Part shown: positions 6,509-7,040 of the stretch, piece by piece
Numbering within the stretch: position 1 is the stretch's first letter
Layout of the letters: every line of letters starts with the position of its first letter
Source: Dehalococcoidia bacterium
GTDB taxonomy: Bacteria; Chloroflexota; Dehalococcoidia; GIF9; AB-539-J10
DNA: 7,040 nucleotides
Assembly (NCBI GenBank): GCA_030606765.1
Contig: JAUWFX010000100.1
Location: 1 to 7,040 of the forward strand
Direction: 5' to 3'
Position numbers and translations under genes: made by a program
The notes under the pieces: generated by a model
What the model was told of the DNA's origin: nothing
The model's database searches: none
The model's input: only the letters and a program-made list of their open reading frames with translations

Positions 6509-6613
6509 GTCATTCTGAGCGAAGCGAAGAATCTAGCCCCACTCAAGGTAAACTCCACGAAGAATCTGAGAGATTCTTCGGCGTTCAAATGAATTTGGAT
6601 TCCTCAAGATGAC
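6509..6613 (+). mobile_element. MITE-like non-autonomous palindromic element, about 105 bp
   Basis: The left end GTCATTCTGAG (6509-6519) and right end CTCAAGATGAC (6603-6613) are inverted repeats with 9 of 11 positions matching. The left end continues into a hairpin, ATTCT (6512-6516) with AGAAT (6528-6532) around GAGCGAAGCGA, the same loop as in rplM. A second perfect hairpin lies at 6558-6580. There is no coding capacity, so any movement would need a transposase supplied elsewhere. No convincing target-site duplication is seen. Resemblance to dispersed repeats of Dehalococcoidia-type genomes is from memory, not a search. Confidence 0.65.
6558..6580 (+). repeat. Perfect 10-bp hairpin inside the MITE-like element
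   Basis: CGAAGAATCT (6558-6567) and AGATTCTTCG (6571-6580) are exact inverse complements separated by GAG. The arm repeats the sequence GAAGAATCT also found at the end of the left hairpin (6526-6534), so the element is built from several copies of one motif in both orientations. It is not followed by a T-tract, so it does not look like a terminator. Confidence 0.85.
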
Positions 6614-6642
6614 ATTACTAGACGCTCTCAGGCATTGTGCTA

Positions 6643-6671
6643 TTGCTCCAGACAAGAGGAACAGCTATAAT
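6643..6671 (+). promoter_or_regulatory. Promoter of tRNA-Gln
   Basis: A perfect TATAAT at 6666-6671 is preceded, 17 nt upstream, by TTGCTC (6643-6648), a half-match to TTGACA. Transcription would start near 6678, only a few bases before the mature tRNA 5' end at 6682, so the 5' leader would be very short. The right end of the MITE-like element lies 30 nt upstream of the -35. Confidence 0.6.
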
Positions 6672-6681
6672 ATGAACCTGC

Positions 6682-6755
6682 TGGGGATTAGTCTAGCGGT
6701 AGGACGACTGACTCTGGATCAGTTAGGCCAGGTTCGAATCCTGGGTCCCCAGCCA
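6682..6755 (+). tRNA. tRNA-Gln, anticodon CTG, with encoded CCA
   Basis: The 74-nt sequence folds into a full cloverleaf. The acceptor stem is TGGGGAT with GTCCCCA (U-A first pair, as typical for tRNA-Gln), followed by discriminator G and genomically encoded CCA at 6753-6755. The D stem is GTCT/GGAC with loop AGCGGTA. The anticodon stem ACTGA/TCAGT encloses the loop CTCTGGA with anticodon CTG at 6714-6716, which reads CAG. The variable loop is TAGG. The T arm is CCAGG-TTCGAAT-CCTGG. It stands alone, with its own promoter, between the ribosomal operon and the next gene. Confidence 0.95.
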
Positions 6756-6836
6756 ATTCATTTAATGTAATATAATTACCACTATACAACTTTAATCGTT
6801 TTTCTGTTTTGCATTCTCTCTTTGGGGCAAATTCTT

Positions 6837-7040
6837 ATGAGCGAATATGTAGAAGGCGTAAAAGATTACTGGGATAAGAGGTTTAAGGATGAGGGCAAAA
6901 TATGGGGGGAATTGCCAAGTAGGACGACACAGTATGCACTTGAGTTGTTCCGCAGTGCTAATGTAAAAAGTGTACTAATACCAGGCTCAGGCTACGGAAG
7001 GCATACAAAATTCTTCTCCACTTGTGGTTTTGATGTAACC
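6837..7040 (+). CDS. Putative class I SAM-dependent methyltransferase, N-terminal part (runs off the window)
   Basis: The frame from ATG 6837 is open to the window end (68 codons). The segment VLIPGSGYGRHTKFF at residues 46-60 fits the glycine-rich SAM-binding motif I (xGxGxGR). The preceding MSEYVEGVKDYWDKRF resembles the lead-in helix YWDxRF common in small methyltransferases. The acidic residue often seen in motif I is replaced by Ile-Pro here (LIPGSGYG), as in some TPMT/TehB-like enzymes that carry VPGCG. The substrate cannot be predicted. The ribosome-binding site is weak (GGGG at 6824-6827). The 81-nt AT-rich spacer after the tRNA shows no strong promoter. Family level only. Confidence 0.7.
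   Translation, partial: MSEYVEGVKDYWDKRFKDEGKIWGELPSRTTQYALELFRSANVKSVLIPGSGYGRHTKFFSTCGFDVT

Larger units (their letters stand above)
6378..6681 (+). other. Noncoding stretch between rpsI and tRNA-Gln
   Basis: This 304-nt gap holds no credible gene. Short open frames running into it are continuations of frames that shadow rpsI and show no family resemblance. From left to right it contains an inverted repeat (6411-6437), about 70 nt in which I see nothing, a 105-bp MITE-like element (6509-6613) and the presumed tRNA promoter (6643-6671). No classical GC-rich stem followed by a T-tract is visible, so the operon end is not marked by an obvious intrinsic terminator. Confidence 0.75.

Noticed and set aside
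6558..6590. Intrinsic terminator at the perfect 10-bp hairpin
   Set aside because: The hairpin is followed by GCGTTCAAATG, not a T-tract, and it is explained as part of the MITE-like element.
5902..6613. CRISPR array made of the repeated palindromes
   Set aside because: Only two copies about 600 bp apart, with a coding gene between them and no regular spacers.
6761..6789. Promoter for the methyltransferase gene after the tRNA (TATAAT at 6771 or TATACA at 6784)
   Set aside because: The region is very AT-rich and neither hexamer has a -35 better than 3/6, so the match is weak.

Overview
The window is an ordinary, well-preserved bacterial chromosome segment. It holds the distal half of a spc/alpha ribosomal-protein operon, followed by a tRNA gene and the start of an unrelated gene. 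All genes are on the + strand. The order is secY (3' end)-adk-map-infA-rpmJ-rpsM-rpsK-rpsD-rpoA-rplQ-truA-rplM-rpsI, then a 304-nt noncoding stretch, tRNA-Gln(CTG), and the first 68 codons of a putative SAM-dependent methyltransferase. Several features suggest a Gram-positive-like or Chloroflexota-type bacterium: adk-map-infA-rpmJ placed between secY and rpsM, a zinc-type adenylate kinase, a zinc-type S4, and truA-rplM-rpsI after rplQ. The palindromic repeats with the core TGAGCGAAGCGAA resemble elements I associate with Dehalococcoidia genomes. That taxonomic guess is inference.

Region 1 to about 1860 covers protein export (SecY), nucleotide homeostasis (Adk), N-terminal methionine removal (Map) and initiation (IF1). 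These genes are packed with 0-14 nt spacing or overlapping start/stop codons. Between infA and rpmJ there is a 59-nt gap holding a near-consensus sigma70-type promoter (TTGACA, 17 nt, TATCAT). It could drive rpmJ and the alpha operon separately. Region 1921-4739 is rpmJ, rpsM, rpsK, rpsD, rpoA and rplQ: five ribosomal proteins plus the RNA polymerase alpha subunit. Region 4723-6377 is the pseudouridine synthase TruA and the L13-S9 pair. Together the genes build the ribosome and RNA polymerase, mature nascent proteins and modify tRNA.

The least ordinary part is a small palindromic repeat family present twice. One copy lies in frame inside the 3' end of rplM and encodes part of an extended L13 tail. 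The other begins a 105-bp MITE-like element between rpsI and the tRNA gene. The two copies share an identical 11-nt loop. All six differences between them fall in three stem base pairs and keep the pairing, which points to selection on the folded form. The loop contains GCGAAGC, a known very stable single-stranded DNA mini-hairpin. I found no CRISPR array, integrase, toxin-antitoxin pair or defence system, and no sign of a novel multi-gene system here.
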